16,599 nucleotides of DNA from Isotricha intestinalis (lineage: Eukaryota > Ciliophora > Litostomatea > Vestibuliferida > Isotrichidae), in contig JAJJLU010000084.1 of NCBI GenBank assembly GCA_023807065.1, positions 1-16,599 of the forward strand, given 5' to 3'. Made by a program: the position numbers and the translations under genes. The notes below the pieces were generated by a model, which saw only the letters and a program-made list of their open reading frames with translations, searched no databases and was not told the DNA's origin. Position 1 is the first letter of the stretch, and each line of letters starts with the position of its first letter. Shown piece after piece: positions 1-8,573 of this stretch.

Positions 1-31
1 CCCAATCCCCAATCCCCAATACCCAATCCCC
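1..31. repeat. Left telomere, CCCCAAT-type repeats
   Basis: The window begins with a partial CCCAAT unit, two perfect CCCCAAT units, one variant ACCCAAT unit and a terminal CCCC before unique AT-rich sequence starts. The C-rich strand reads 5'->3' inward from the end, the orientation expected at the left end of a linear chromosome. The complementary G-rich motif sits at the opposite end of the window. Terminal C4A2T-type repeats at both ends of a 16.6-kb molecule are typical of ciliate macronuclear chromosomes. The true array may be longer and simply trimmed in the assembly. Confidence 0.9.
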
Positions 32-272
32 ATATAATTGTGAATTGTTGTCCCTTTTTGATTTTTTACTTAATATATTTATTATTCATTTTTTATTAAT
101 TATAATATATATTTTAATAAATTTAAATTTCTATTTTTCTAAGTTCACTTAAAATTTTTGAGATTTATAATCTATTAAGTATATTTAATTTTGGAAATTA
201 TATTCTTAAATCTTATATTTTAATGATATTTAATTATTTGATTTAAATAATGAATTATATAAATTTTTGCTT
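32..272. other. Left subtelomeric spacer and 3' flank of the copine gene
   Basis: About 240 bp of very AT-rich sequence lie between the telomere repeats and the stop codon of the copine-domain gene. I see no open frame of interest, RNA gene or repeat in it. It must contain the 3' untranslated region and polyadenylation site of the minus-strand gene, but no specific signal can be picked out in such A/T-dominated sequence. Confidence 0.6.
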
Positions 273-3200
273 TTACTTATATTTATTTAAATATTCAGTA
301 ACATTATGAGGTATTGTTTTCATTAAATCTCCTTTTAACATCTTAAAATTTTTATTAATATTGTTTTTTTGAGTATAATCATTTAAATGAAAATAATTTA
401 AAACTTTTCTTTCAAGTCTATTTCCTTTAGAATCCTTTATACTGCCAAAATCTCCATTCAATCTTTTCATTTGTTTTGGTGGTTGAGCTCCAATTCCAAT
501 AATATTAATACACATTGGAAGATTTTGATCCTTAACAACAGAATCAATAACCTTCTTATAATCTGAAATACAACCATCAGTAATAATCATTAAAACATTA
601 AAACTTTTTGGATTAGAACTTTTTTGAATTTCTTCCTTAAATTTATCAATAATAGGGCAAATAGAAGAAGGGCTGCTTAATATAATTTTATTTAAGAATT
701 CATCATATTCTTCAACAACTTTTTGTAAAGAATGAATTTTCTGATTAGAAGCATTAATGTTTTTACACTGAGTCAATTGTCCTTCAAATTTAAGTCCAAA
801 CCCAAAAACCGAATAATAATGGTCTTTACTATATTTATCTAAAACTTCTCCACATTCTAAAATGGCTTTTTTATAATAATTTGTTTTGTCCTTATTAATT
901 GGTTTTATACAATGTTGATCAATATTTTTTTTTGCATTATAATTTGAACCAGTAAAATCAATTCCAAAAGTAACATTAAATCTACCACCCATTTCTTTTA
1001 TAAATTTAATAAAAGTATATTTTACAGTTGTAGTTTTAATTGTCATAGGAATTTTTGTCCCATCATTTGTTTTTAACTCAATATCTTTTTTTTTAGTCAC
1101 TTCTTCAACATTTGTTTCAACATTCCCTATTTTTTTAACCGTACTTTTTGTGGTGACTTGGTTATTTCCATTATTAGTTGGTGTTTCAGTAAAAAGTGAA
1201 TAATAATCCATACTAAAACTTGGTAGAAGCAATTTTTCTGGTAAAACCACTGGTTTAATACTCCCTATATCACATAATTGACTTTTAAATATTGTTTGAT
1301 TTTTATTGTCAATTGTATAAAAAAGTTTTTCATCTTTTTTCTCATTCCCAAATGGCACTTGAAGATTTAATGTTACTAATTTATCTTTAAATAATTCATC
1401 TTCTTGACAATTTATATTTATGTCTTCTTTATTAAATAGTTTTTCACTTGAATTTTTTTTTACCATTAAACTTGAAATTGGGGTTTCTATAGTTTTTTTT
1501 TCAATTAATAAACCATTTCTATATTTATTAATTGAAATTTGAATTTGTTGATTAGATTCAAATTTATATGAAAAAGGAGTATCTTTGGTTAAATTAAATA
1601 ATTTATTGTCTTCTCCTTTAAACTTTTTAATTTCTCGAATTAATTGATTTGAATTTTCGTCTTTTAAAGAAATTGATCCATCATATTCTGAATTATTTTC
1701 TGTTGATATGGAAACATTTAAAGTTAACTTTTCTAAATTTGTATCAAATAAAGATTCTTCTTTAGTAACATTGTCTTTTGTAATTTCAATTGTTTTCTCT
1801 TCATCAACTAATTTTTCAATATATTTATAATGTATTGAATTTTCTATTTGTTCTGTGTTTACTTCTTCCATTTTTAAAAATTTTTTAATTATAGCAAAAT
1901 CTTGATGCATTTCTTCTAAATTTGTAAATTGAGTTATAATTTCTTCTTGTTCTTTTGATAGATTTGGATGTTTAACATCTTCACTAGTAAAAATACTTTT
2001 ATATTCATCTAATTTATTTTTTGTGTTTTCAATGACTTCTGAAATGGATTTACTTTTTTTTTTTAAACTTGAAAAATAAAAATTGAAAATTTTTGAATTA
2101 AGAAGTGATTTTAAAGTGTCATTATGTTTAAAATCATCTATTATATTGGGGTAGTTTTTGGAAAATAAACAAAATTCTTTCAATTTCAATTTAGGATTGC
2201 CAATAATCCTCATTAATTCACTATAAATTTCAAATTCTTTGAAAAATATTTCATAAAAATCTTTTACTTTTTCAACTTGTGCTTTTACATCTTCAGTTTC
2301 TTTTATTTTATTCAATCCTTGATTTTCTTTTTCTTCAGCTATTTTTTCATCTCCATAATTTATAATAATTAATTTTTTTCTAAGCATTCCTGATTCTTTT
2401 TGAGCTTTTATCAGAGGAATTTTTTCAATTTCATAATCCCCATTTATAAATTCTCTCTCAATTTCATTTATAACTTCTTTTGTTTTTTTAACATATTCTC
2501 TTTCCTTTTCAATATTTGATGTAAAAATATTATATTTATTTAATTTATCCATATATATTAAAGATTGAGATAAATTATTGGTATAAAAATCATTTTTTTT
2601 TATTACATATTCTTTATTTAATTTATCAAAAATAGTATTTTTTTCAATTAAGGTTTTTATTGAACTGAATTTATCTATATACTCTGATAAACTAATTTCT
2701 ACTTGAGATTTTACAAATTTATTCATTCTTTCTACCACATTTTTAAAATCATTATTTTTTTCTAACAATTGAATTCTTTCATTATATAAAAACATTATTT
2801 CATTTGGTTTATTTGCCTTTTCAATTCCATCAAATAATGCTTCCATATTATGATTATTATTTCCAAATTCAATAATATACTTAAAACATTGTTCCATTTC
2901 TGTTTTTTCTTCTGATGTATTTTGGAAAATAACAACAAATGTGTCCACCATTTCTTTTAAGATTACATTTGTAATTTCTAGTTCATTATTTGTATTAATT
3001 AAATATATTAATTGATTTAGATGACTAAATCCTTTGCATTTTTCAAATAATTTTTTTATAAAAAAATCAATATTTCCTTTGAAAATTATCTTAAAATTCA
3101 TTTTTGCGAATTTGTTTTTGAATTCTTCATCTATTTTTGTTATATCAATATAATCAATAATATCAATTGGCTTTTTTGAAGAATCATACTTTCCATTATA

Positions 3201-4475
3201 ATAATACTCATCTTCTTTTTCCATTATATCTAGAATTTGATTATTTGTAAAGGTGTTTTTTTTTATCAAACTTAAAAAATTTTTATGAAGTTTTTCATTT
3301 ATTATATCTATTTGTTCCTCATTTTTATCAAAGTTTTCTAAAATATATGTTTTTAACTCTTTTAATTTTTGTAAATCATTTTCATTCTCATTTGAATAAG
3401 CTTCAATTAGTACATTCAAATTAATATTTGATAAAACAATATTATTTTTTTTTTCAAGTCTCCATAAATTTTTGTATTTTCGAATGAAATCATGTTCTCC
3501 ATTTGCTATTTGAGCTCGATCAAATTTCAGATTAAGTGAAGAGTTATGTTTTTGAACAATTTTCTTGATATGTGAGAAATGTTTTTCTATTTCATTTAAC
3601 ATCTCATCAACAGTATTATATTTCAAAAAAAGGTTCTCAATTCCATCTTTAGTAACAGATAATGAAATAGTATTTAAATTAATATTTTTCACATCTGGAA
3701 AACATCCTTTGTTGTCTAGAATTGAATCAGCAATTTGTTCTCCAAAAGGAGAAGTAATTAAATAGTCTGTAAATTTATTTTTATCATTACAGAAATAATA
3801 ATAAGCATTAAATTTTTCAATATTTAAACTAGGTTTTTCTGAATTTCTATTATTTTCAGAAATTTTTTGCATCACAGATTCATCTATTGAATTTATAGCT
3901 TCAGTAAAATTTTTTAAAATTGAAAAATCAAATTTTTGTATTAATTTATTCTGATATTCTTCTTTTTTACAATTTGAGAAGACTGAATAAAATAATTTTG
4001 GTTCAATTTTATTCCCTTTATCAATTACATTAGTAACTACCTTTATTGTGTCATCATGCAATTTTTCCTGAATTTCCGGTGATTGACGAGTTATATATTC
4101 ATTAAATATCTTATATTTAGATTCTACATTTAAAGATTTTAATTTATTTCCTTTTGAATCTTTAAAAGATAAATTATATTCAAATTTTGGATTTCCATTT
4201 TCTAATTCAATTCTATTTGAAGAATAAATTATATCATCAAATGCTGCTGTAATTGATGCATTATATATTCTATCTAAATTATTATAATATGAAGCTATAA
4301 TAATGCTATATTCTTCTTTTCCTAATTTTTCAGTTTTTTCAAAAACATATCCTATTTTGAATTTTAAATCTTTTTGACTTCCTTCAACTTTATGAGATAG
4401 AATGAGTTGCTTCCTAATTTTATGCGGAAAAGTAATTATAAAAAAGAGACTAGGAACAATTTGATTAGGATCCAT
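273..4475 (-). CDS. Large protein with C-terminal copine (vWA-like) domain
   Basis: 1400 residues in one exon, ATG at 4475, stop TAA at 273; an in-frame TAA lies 27 nt upstream of the ATG. The last ~240 residues (about 1150-1385) match the copine domain: a GGRFNVTFGIDFTGSN segment carries the metal-site D1173-x-T1175-x-S1177, followed by FGFG at 1224-1227, ITDG with D1300, and IIGIGA near 1325-1330, then the family's closing G-D-F and N-Y-F motifs. Copines are usually about 500-600 residues with two N-terminal C2 domains and bind membranes in a Ca2+-dependent way. Here the N-terminal ~120 residues look beta-rich, residues ~150-880 are Lys/Glu/Asn-rich and mostly helical, and ~912-1000 could be a degenerate C2-like sandwich (inference). 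Residues ~1108-1152 form a Lys/Thr-rich linker. No signal peptide or membrane segment is seen, so it is probably cytosolic or membrane-associated. The domain call is strong; the function of the long N-terminus is unknown. Confidence 0.88.
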   Translation of the reverse strand: MDPNQIVPSLFFIITFPHKIRKQLILSHKVEGSQKDLKFKIGYVFEKTEKLGKEEYSIIIASYYNNLDRIYNASITAAFDDIIYSSNRIELENGNPKFEYNLSFKDSKGNKLKSLNVESKYKIFNEYITRQSPEIQEKLHDDTIKVVTNVIDKGNKIEPKLFYSVFSNCKKEEYQNKLIQKFDFSILKNFTEAINSIDESVMQKISENNRNSEKPSLNIEKFNAYYYFCNDKNKFTDYLITSPFGEQIADSILDNKGCFPDVKNINLNTISLSVTKDGIENLFLKYNTVDEMLNEIEKHFSHIKKIVQKHNSSLNLKFDRAQIANGEHDFIRKYKNLWRLEKKNNIVLSNINLNVLIEAYSNENENDLQKLKELKTYILENFDKNEEQIDIINEKLHKNFLSLIKKNTFTNNQILDIMEKEDEYYYNGKYDSSKKPIDIIDYIDITKIDEEFKNKFAKMNFKIIFKGNIDFFIKKLFEKCKGFSHLNQLIYLINTNNELEITNVILKEMVDTFVVIFQNTSEEKTEMEQCFKYIIEFGNNNHNMEALFDGIEKANKPNEIMFLYNERIQLLEKNNDFKNVVERMNKFVKSQVEISLSEYIDKFSSIKTLIEKNTIFDKLNKEYVIKKNDFYTNNLSQSLIYMDKLNKYNIFTSNIEKEREYVKKTKEVINEIEREFINGDYEIEKIPLIKAQKESGMLRKKLIIINYGDEKIAEEKENQGLNKIKETEDVKAQVEKVKDFYEIFFKEFEIYSELMRIIGNPKLKLKEFCLFSKNYPNIIDDFKHNDTLKSLLNSKIFNFYFSSLKKKSKSISEVIENTKNKLDEYKSIFTSEDVKHPNLSKEQEEIITQFTNLEEMHQDFAIIKKFLKMEEVNTEQIENSIHYKYIEKLVDEEKTIEITKDNVTKEESLFDTNLEKLTLNVSISTENNSEYDGSISLKDENSNQLIREIKKFKGEDNKLFNLTKDTPFSYKFESNQQIQISINKYRNGLLIEKKTIETPISSLMVKKNSSEKLFNKEDININCQEDELFKDKLVTLNLQVPFGNEKKDEKLFYTIDNKNQTIFKSQLCDIGSIKPVVLPEKLLLPSFSMDYYSLFTETPTNNGNNQVTTKSTVKKIGNVETNVEEVTKKKDIELKTNDGTKIPMTIKTTTVKYTFIKFIKEMGGRFNVTFGIDFTGSNYNAKKNIDQHCIKPINKDKTNYYKKAILECGEVLDKYSKDHYYSVFGFGLKFEGQLTQCKNINASNQKIHSLQKVVEEYDEFLNKIILSSPSSICPIIDKFKEEIQKSSNPKSFNVLMIITDGCISDYKKVIDSVVKDQNLPMCINIIGIGAQPPKQMKRLNGDFGSIKDSKGNRLERKVLNYFHLNDYTQKNNINKNFKMLKGDLMKTIPHNVTEYLNKYK

Positions 4476-4769
4476 TATAATATTATAAAATATTATTATT
4501 TATTAATGGCCTTTTTAGAGGCTTTATTTTATTAATTTATAAACTCATTTAATAAATTATTAAAGATTTAATTTTCAAAAATATTTTGGTATCAATTTTT
4601 TATAACATATTTATTTTAATAATTTTATTCCCCTTTTATTCAAAAATTATTAAAAAAATTAATTTATTATAATTAATTATATAATAGGAAGTTAATTTGA
4701 AATATAAAAATTATATATTTAACTCTATATATTTTAGAGAATTGTTTTGATTTCTTATTTACACTCAAC
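4476..4769. other. Intergenic spacer between copine and CK1 genes
   Basis: This 294-bp spacer holds the 5' flank of the copine gene and the 3' flank of the kinase gene, both on the minus strand. Apart from a short GCCT/AGGC inverted repeat near 4507-4524, which could be chance, I see nothing in it. Confidence 0.5.
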
Positions 4770-5843
4770 TTAATAAATTAAACATCCACATCCAACCTTC
4801 TCTTTTTGATTTTCATTATTCTCTTCGTTATTATTATTATTCTCAAAATTAGAAGGATTAGAATTATTTTCTCTATTTTCATCATCTTGATTATAAATAC
4901 GAATTTGATTTTCTTCACCCATATTACTCCATTCATAAATATAATCATATTTTAATTTTTCTTTTTTTAAAACATCTAAAAAGTATTGTTTCATCATTTT
5001 ATAATTAGGCTCTTCCTCATATTTTAAGTTTTTACAATATTCACAAAATTTTTCAAATTCTTGAGGAAAACCTTCACATAATTCTGAAGAGGTAGTTTCA
5101 ATTTTTTTCAATAAAATTTTTTTATATCTTTCCTCTTTATTTTTTCCTGGCATTCCTTGCCAAGGTAGATTTCCTCTTGCTAAATATAATAAAACATAAC
5201 TTAAACCTTCTAAATCATCTCTTCTACTTTGTTCGTAACCTTTTGAAGCATTAATGGAAGCATAACGTGCGGTCCCTGTTAATCTTTTTTTATTTATTAA
5301 TTTTAATGGGATTAAAGTTTTACTTGACCTAAACTTTTTCGCCAAACCAAAATCTAATAAATATACAAATTTACTATTTTCATCTTTTCCCATTACAAAA
5401 TTATCTGGTTTAATATCCCTATGTATAATATGTTTAGTATGAATATTTTCTAAAATTGTTATCATTTGACAAGCTAACATGCAAATTGTTTTTATTGAAA
5501 ATTTTTTATATATGGTTAATAAATCTTCTAAACTTTTATCTAATAATTGCATTATTAAAATATTATATTTTCCAGAGTAACCATATGAGACTATTGTTGG
5601 GATTTGTGGAACTTTTAAATAATTCAAAACTTCTGCTTCGTTTTTTAAAGAATTATGAGTATTATCCCTATCTTCAATTTTTAATGCATAAAATTGATTA
5701 TTATATTCTGCTTTATATATCTGACCAAAAGAACCTGAACCTAATTTTTCTATACAATGATATTTGTTAAAAAAAGTCTTGGCTCTTATATCTCTTTCTG
5801 TTGAACTGAAATCATTTTCATTATTTTCATTTTTAGATGACAT
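4770..5843 (-). CDS. Casein kinase 1 family protein kinase with Cys-containing C-terminal tail
   Basis: 357 residues, ATG at 5843, stop TAA at 4770. The kinase domain spans about residues 28-300 with all catalytic elements: glycine loop GSGSFG (35-40), ATP-lysine K55, HRDIKPDN with catalytic D143, DFG at 164-166. It has the CK1-specific signatures LTGTARYASIN (188-198; SIN replaces the APE motif of other kinases) followed by EQSRRDDLE (204-212) and LPWQGM. CK1 enzymes phosphorylate Ser/Thr in acidic or pre-phosphorylated sites and act in membrane traffic, cilia and cell-cycle control. The segment between DFG and LTGTARY (172-187) is more divergent than in typical CK1. The ~50-residue tail is Asn/Glu-rich and ends VGCGCLIY, with C352 and C354. 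By analogy with membrane-anchored CK1 (yeast Yck1/2, animal CK1 gamma) this suggests lipid anchoring. Single exon; family call certain, subfamily and substrates unknown. Confidence 0.96.
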   Translation of the reverse strand: MSSKNENNENDFSSTERDIRAKTFFNKYHCIEKLGSGSFGQIYKAEYNNQFYALKIEDRDNTHNSLKNEAEVLNYLKVPQIPTIVSYGYSGKYNILIMQLLDKSLEDLLTIYKKFSIKTICMLACQMITILENIHTKHIIHRDIKPDNFVMGKDENSKFVYLLDFGLAKKFRSSKTLIPLKLINKKRLTGTARYASINASKGYEQSRRDDLEGLSYVLLYLARGNLPWQGMPGKNKEERYKKILLKKIETTSSELCEGFPQEFEKFCEYCKNLKYEEEPNYKMMKQYFLDVLKKEKLKYDYIYEWSNMGEENQIRIYNQDDENRENNSNPSNFENNNNNEENNENQKEKVGCGCLIY

Positions 5844-6116
5844 AATTTTTATATATTTTTTGTTAATTATATAAATGCAATGAGTTTTTTAATTTAAATA
5901 TTTTTCTTTTTTATTGAACATCCCAAAATTAAAATAAAAATATTAACAAAAAATAATATTATATTTCAATTATAATTTATATTAAAAATCAAATATTATT
6001 TTTTATTCTAAAGAAAAAAAGTAAATTTAAATATTTAAAATAATAAGTTAAATAAGGAATTTTTATTTTTTTGAAATACAATCTTTATTAAAAATAAATT
6101 TTTTTGAAATAACTCT
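5844..6116. other. 5' flank of the CK1 gene
   Basis: About 270 bp of A/T-dominated sequence lie upstream of the kinase start codon and before the decayed coding relic. They presumably include the kinase promoter and 5' leader. No TATA-like or other motif can be distinguished in this composition. Confidence 0.45.
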
Positions 6117-7050
6117 ACCATAAATATGAACCTTTAAAGGTTTTATCATCATAAGGATCTTTTCCAAACTATATTTTATTATGATTAATTATTATAATTA
6201 TTAATATCATATAAATTTAGGACTTTTTTTTATAAATTGATAATTCCTATTTTTATTAATTTAGTTATTAATAGTCCTATGACTACTATCAGTTTTGTTT
6301 TAAATAATTTCTTATTTCTTATATAGGTAAAAAATAATTAATATATATAATCATATATTAATTTTTTTAAAAACTTATTCAAATATTTTTGAAAATTTAC
6401 TATTTTTTTTCAATTAGTTCTTAACTTTTTTTATCATTAAAAAATATTTATAATAATTAACCCTTATTTTTTCTGTTTAAAAATTCTTCTATTTTTTAAT
6501 TTTTAATTTGTTTTTTCCTCTTCTTATCTTTTTTTATTATATTATCTTTTTTTTTGATTTAATTTTATTTCTCTTTTTTTTACATTTATTGAAAAATATA
6601 ATCATTTAATTCTTCAATAGGATTTGATTGTATCAATAAATTTAGCTTGAAGAACAATTTATTTTTTTTGTAGTTTTTTGAAATCCCTATTTTTAGAAAA
6701 AATTTTCTGAAATTTGTTTTTCTAATTTTTGAAGAGAAAGATTTCTAAATTCTATAAAATTAGTTTGCATCTCAATTTATAAATAATTGATTGATTTTGT
6801 TTTGTCATCTAGTTGAAGTAATTGAAGGGTTGATGTTTTTAAAGTTCATTCCATTTGAAAAAATTACTCTTTATTTTCCTTTTTCAAATTAAATAATGTT
6901 TCTAAATAAGTAACCCATGAGTTTTTACCTATTATACTAGTGTCAGTCCAATTTCTAGTATGAATACATTTTTTTCATATTTTGGAGTTAAGTCATTCTT
7001 TTTAGCTTGTTAATCTCTTTTTGTTTTAATTGAATTAATTGAATCAAGAA
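6117..7050 (-). pseudogene. Decayed protein-coding relic, family not recognised
   Basis: Reading the minus strand from about 7050 to 6117 gives runs of protein-like sequence interrupted by stops and frame changes. The clearest stretch is NWTDTSIIGKNSWVTYLETL (about 6950-6890), part of a roughly 40-codon open run. It continues in the same frame with coiled-coil-like Leu/Gln/Lys/Glu-rich segments (for example TLQLLQLDDKTKSINYL and EFRNLSLQKLEKQISENFF) broken by TAA, TGA and TAG. After a frame change near 6660 comes LIQSNPIEELNDYIFQ, then a Lys-rich low-complexity stretch, and finally FGKDPYDDKTFKGSYLW followed by TAG at 6117. Tryptophan, Gly and Pro content and local G+C are above the surrounding spacer. 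No GT...AG introns would bridge the stops, so decay is likelier than a multi-intron gene. The family is unknown; whether the final segment belongs to the same former gene is uncertain. Confidence 0.45.
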
Positions 7051-8573
7051 TTATAGAAAAAAAATAATAAATTTAATCTTTGAAAATAGTAAATAAAAGT
7101 TTATGGAAATTTACAAATAATATAGATATAGTTTAAAATAAATATACTCAATTTATTTAAAAAGACAATAATTGAAAGGAATAATAGAAAAATAAAATAT
7201 AAATGTAATATATATTACTAAATTTGAACAGATAAATCAGAAAATAGAATTTAAATTCATTTAAAATTTAAATGATTTTATCTTGATTTGTTTTCAAGGA
7301 ATTAATAATTTTAATTCATTACTTTGTAATTTTAAGTTTTTTTAATAATTAATACTAACATTTATTTTCAAAAAATAAAAAGTTTCAAAATTTTTAATCA
7401 TCTTTTTCCCATTGTTATATAATTACCTAAAGGATAATAGAGTTATTCTTATTAAACATATATTTTTTAAAAATCTATTTATTAATATATGAATAGAACT
7501 TTATTTTTCATTATCAAATTACTACACATTTTCAAAATTTAAATTTTAATTGACTGTTAACTAATATCTCAGAATAATTTATTTAAAGTTTTAGAAAAAA
7601 AGAAAAAAATAAGTATTTTATTGAAAAAGAGCCAAATTATCGATTTGATGAAAATAATTAAATGAAGAAAAAGATTGATAATTTAGGTTTTTGATATTAA
7701 AAATCTTACTTTGTCCAAAAATTGAAATAACCTTTTAATTTTTTTATTTATAATTGAAGTTATTGATAGCTATTTCCTATATATATTTTAATATATTCCC
7801 AACTTTCAAATCCGATAACATAATTAAAATTTTATTTTTTCTTTTTATTCGAATTCCAATTATTTTCCCAATTAAAATAATAAATTAATGATAATAAAAA
7901 TGAAATTTAATTTTTTTTAAAAAAAAAATAACATTAGGCCAACCCAAAAACTATTTACGGCATACATAATAAAATTTATACATATATAAAAAGTTAATTC
8001 AAAGATAAAGAAAAATATCCATATACACTATCAATTATTTTACATTTTATTAAAATAATCATTACACAAATAAAAAATTAAATTATTTTAATTGTTATTC
8101 ATATATGATGAATTAAAAATAGTAATTTTTACATTAATTAATTACGAATTATCATTTAATTCAAATTAGAAGAATTAAAGAAATAATTTAAATCTCCAAG
8201 TTATTTTCTTTTTCATCACTTAGAAAAAGAATAAAATATTTTTCATGTATGTTATAATAATTGTTTATACACTATATAATATTTCCCAATTTATGTTGAT
8301 TATTTTAATAATAAATAAAGTTTTTGATTGAATATAAATATTTTTAAGAATTAACTTTTTACATATAAATTTGTTTTATTATATTTATGATGAATGTTTA
8401 TAAATTGCATAAATTAATAAATTTCAAGATTATTAGTTCATTTAAATCAATATATTCTTAATTGTTAATATATAATGAATAAAACATTTTTGAAATTATT
8501 TTTTAGTTCTTTGGATTATATTTTTTAAGAAAAAATTAGTTTTTATAATAATGAATTTTTTAATTATTTTAAG
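7051..8573. other. Long AT-rich spacer without an intact gene
   Basis: About 1.5 kb with no convincing intact gene or RNA gene. It includes the 3' flank of the large membrane-protein gene. Weak hints of former coding sequence on the plus strand occur around 7072-7330 (a frame interrupted almost only by TAA) and 7570-7800 (segments such as FKVLEKKKKISILLKKSQII), but both could be chance at this base composition. A T8A10 palindromic run lies at 7911-7928, next to a small patch of higher G+C (about 7935-7965). Confidence 0.5.

Noticed and set aside
3565..3765. 66-codon plus-strand open frame
   Set aside because: It lies fully inside the copine-domain gene on the opposite strand and has no recognisable domain; a shadow frame.
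4500..4530. GCCT...AGGC hairpin followed by T-rich sequence as a bacterial-type terminator
   Set aside because: The stem is only about four base pairs, and the organism is a eukaryote, where such terminators do not apply.
5456..5770. 104-codon plus-strand open frame
   Set aside because: It is antisense to the N-terminal half of the CK1 kinase domain, whose motifs are unmistakable.
6114..6232. A spliced last exon starting after ...AAATATAG at about 6170
   Set aside because: The acceptor-like AG is suggestive, but the nearest upstream GT (about 55 nt away) does not join in a phase that leads into the FGKDPYDD frame.
6117..7050. A live gene using TAA/TAG as glutamine
   Set aside because: The four intact genes on the same molecule avoid TAA and TAG completely within their frames, and the relic also has TGA and frame changes, so decay is the simpler reading.
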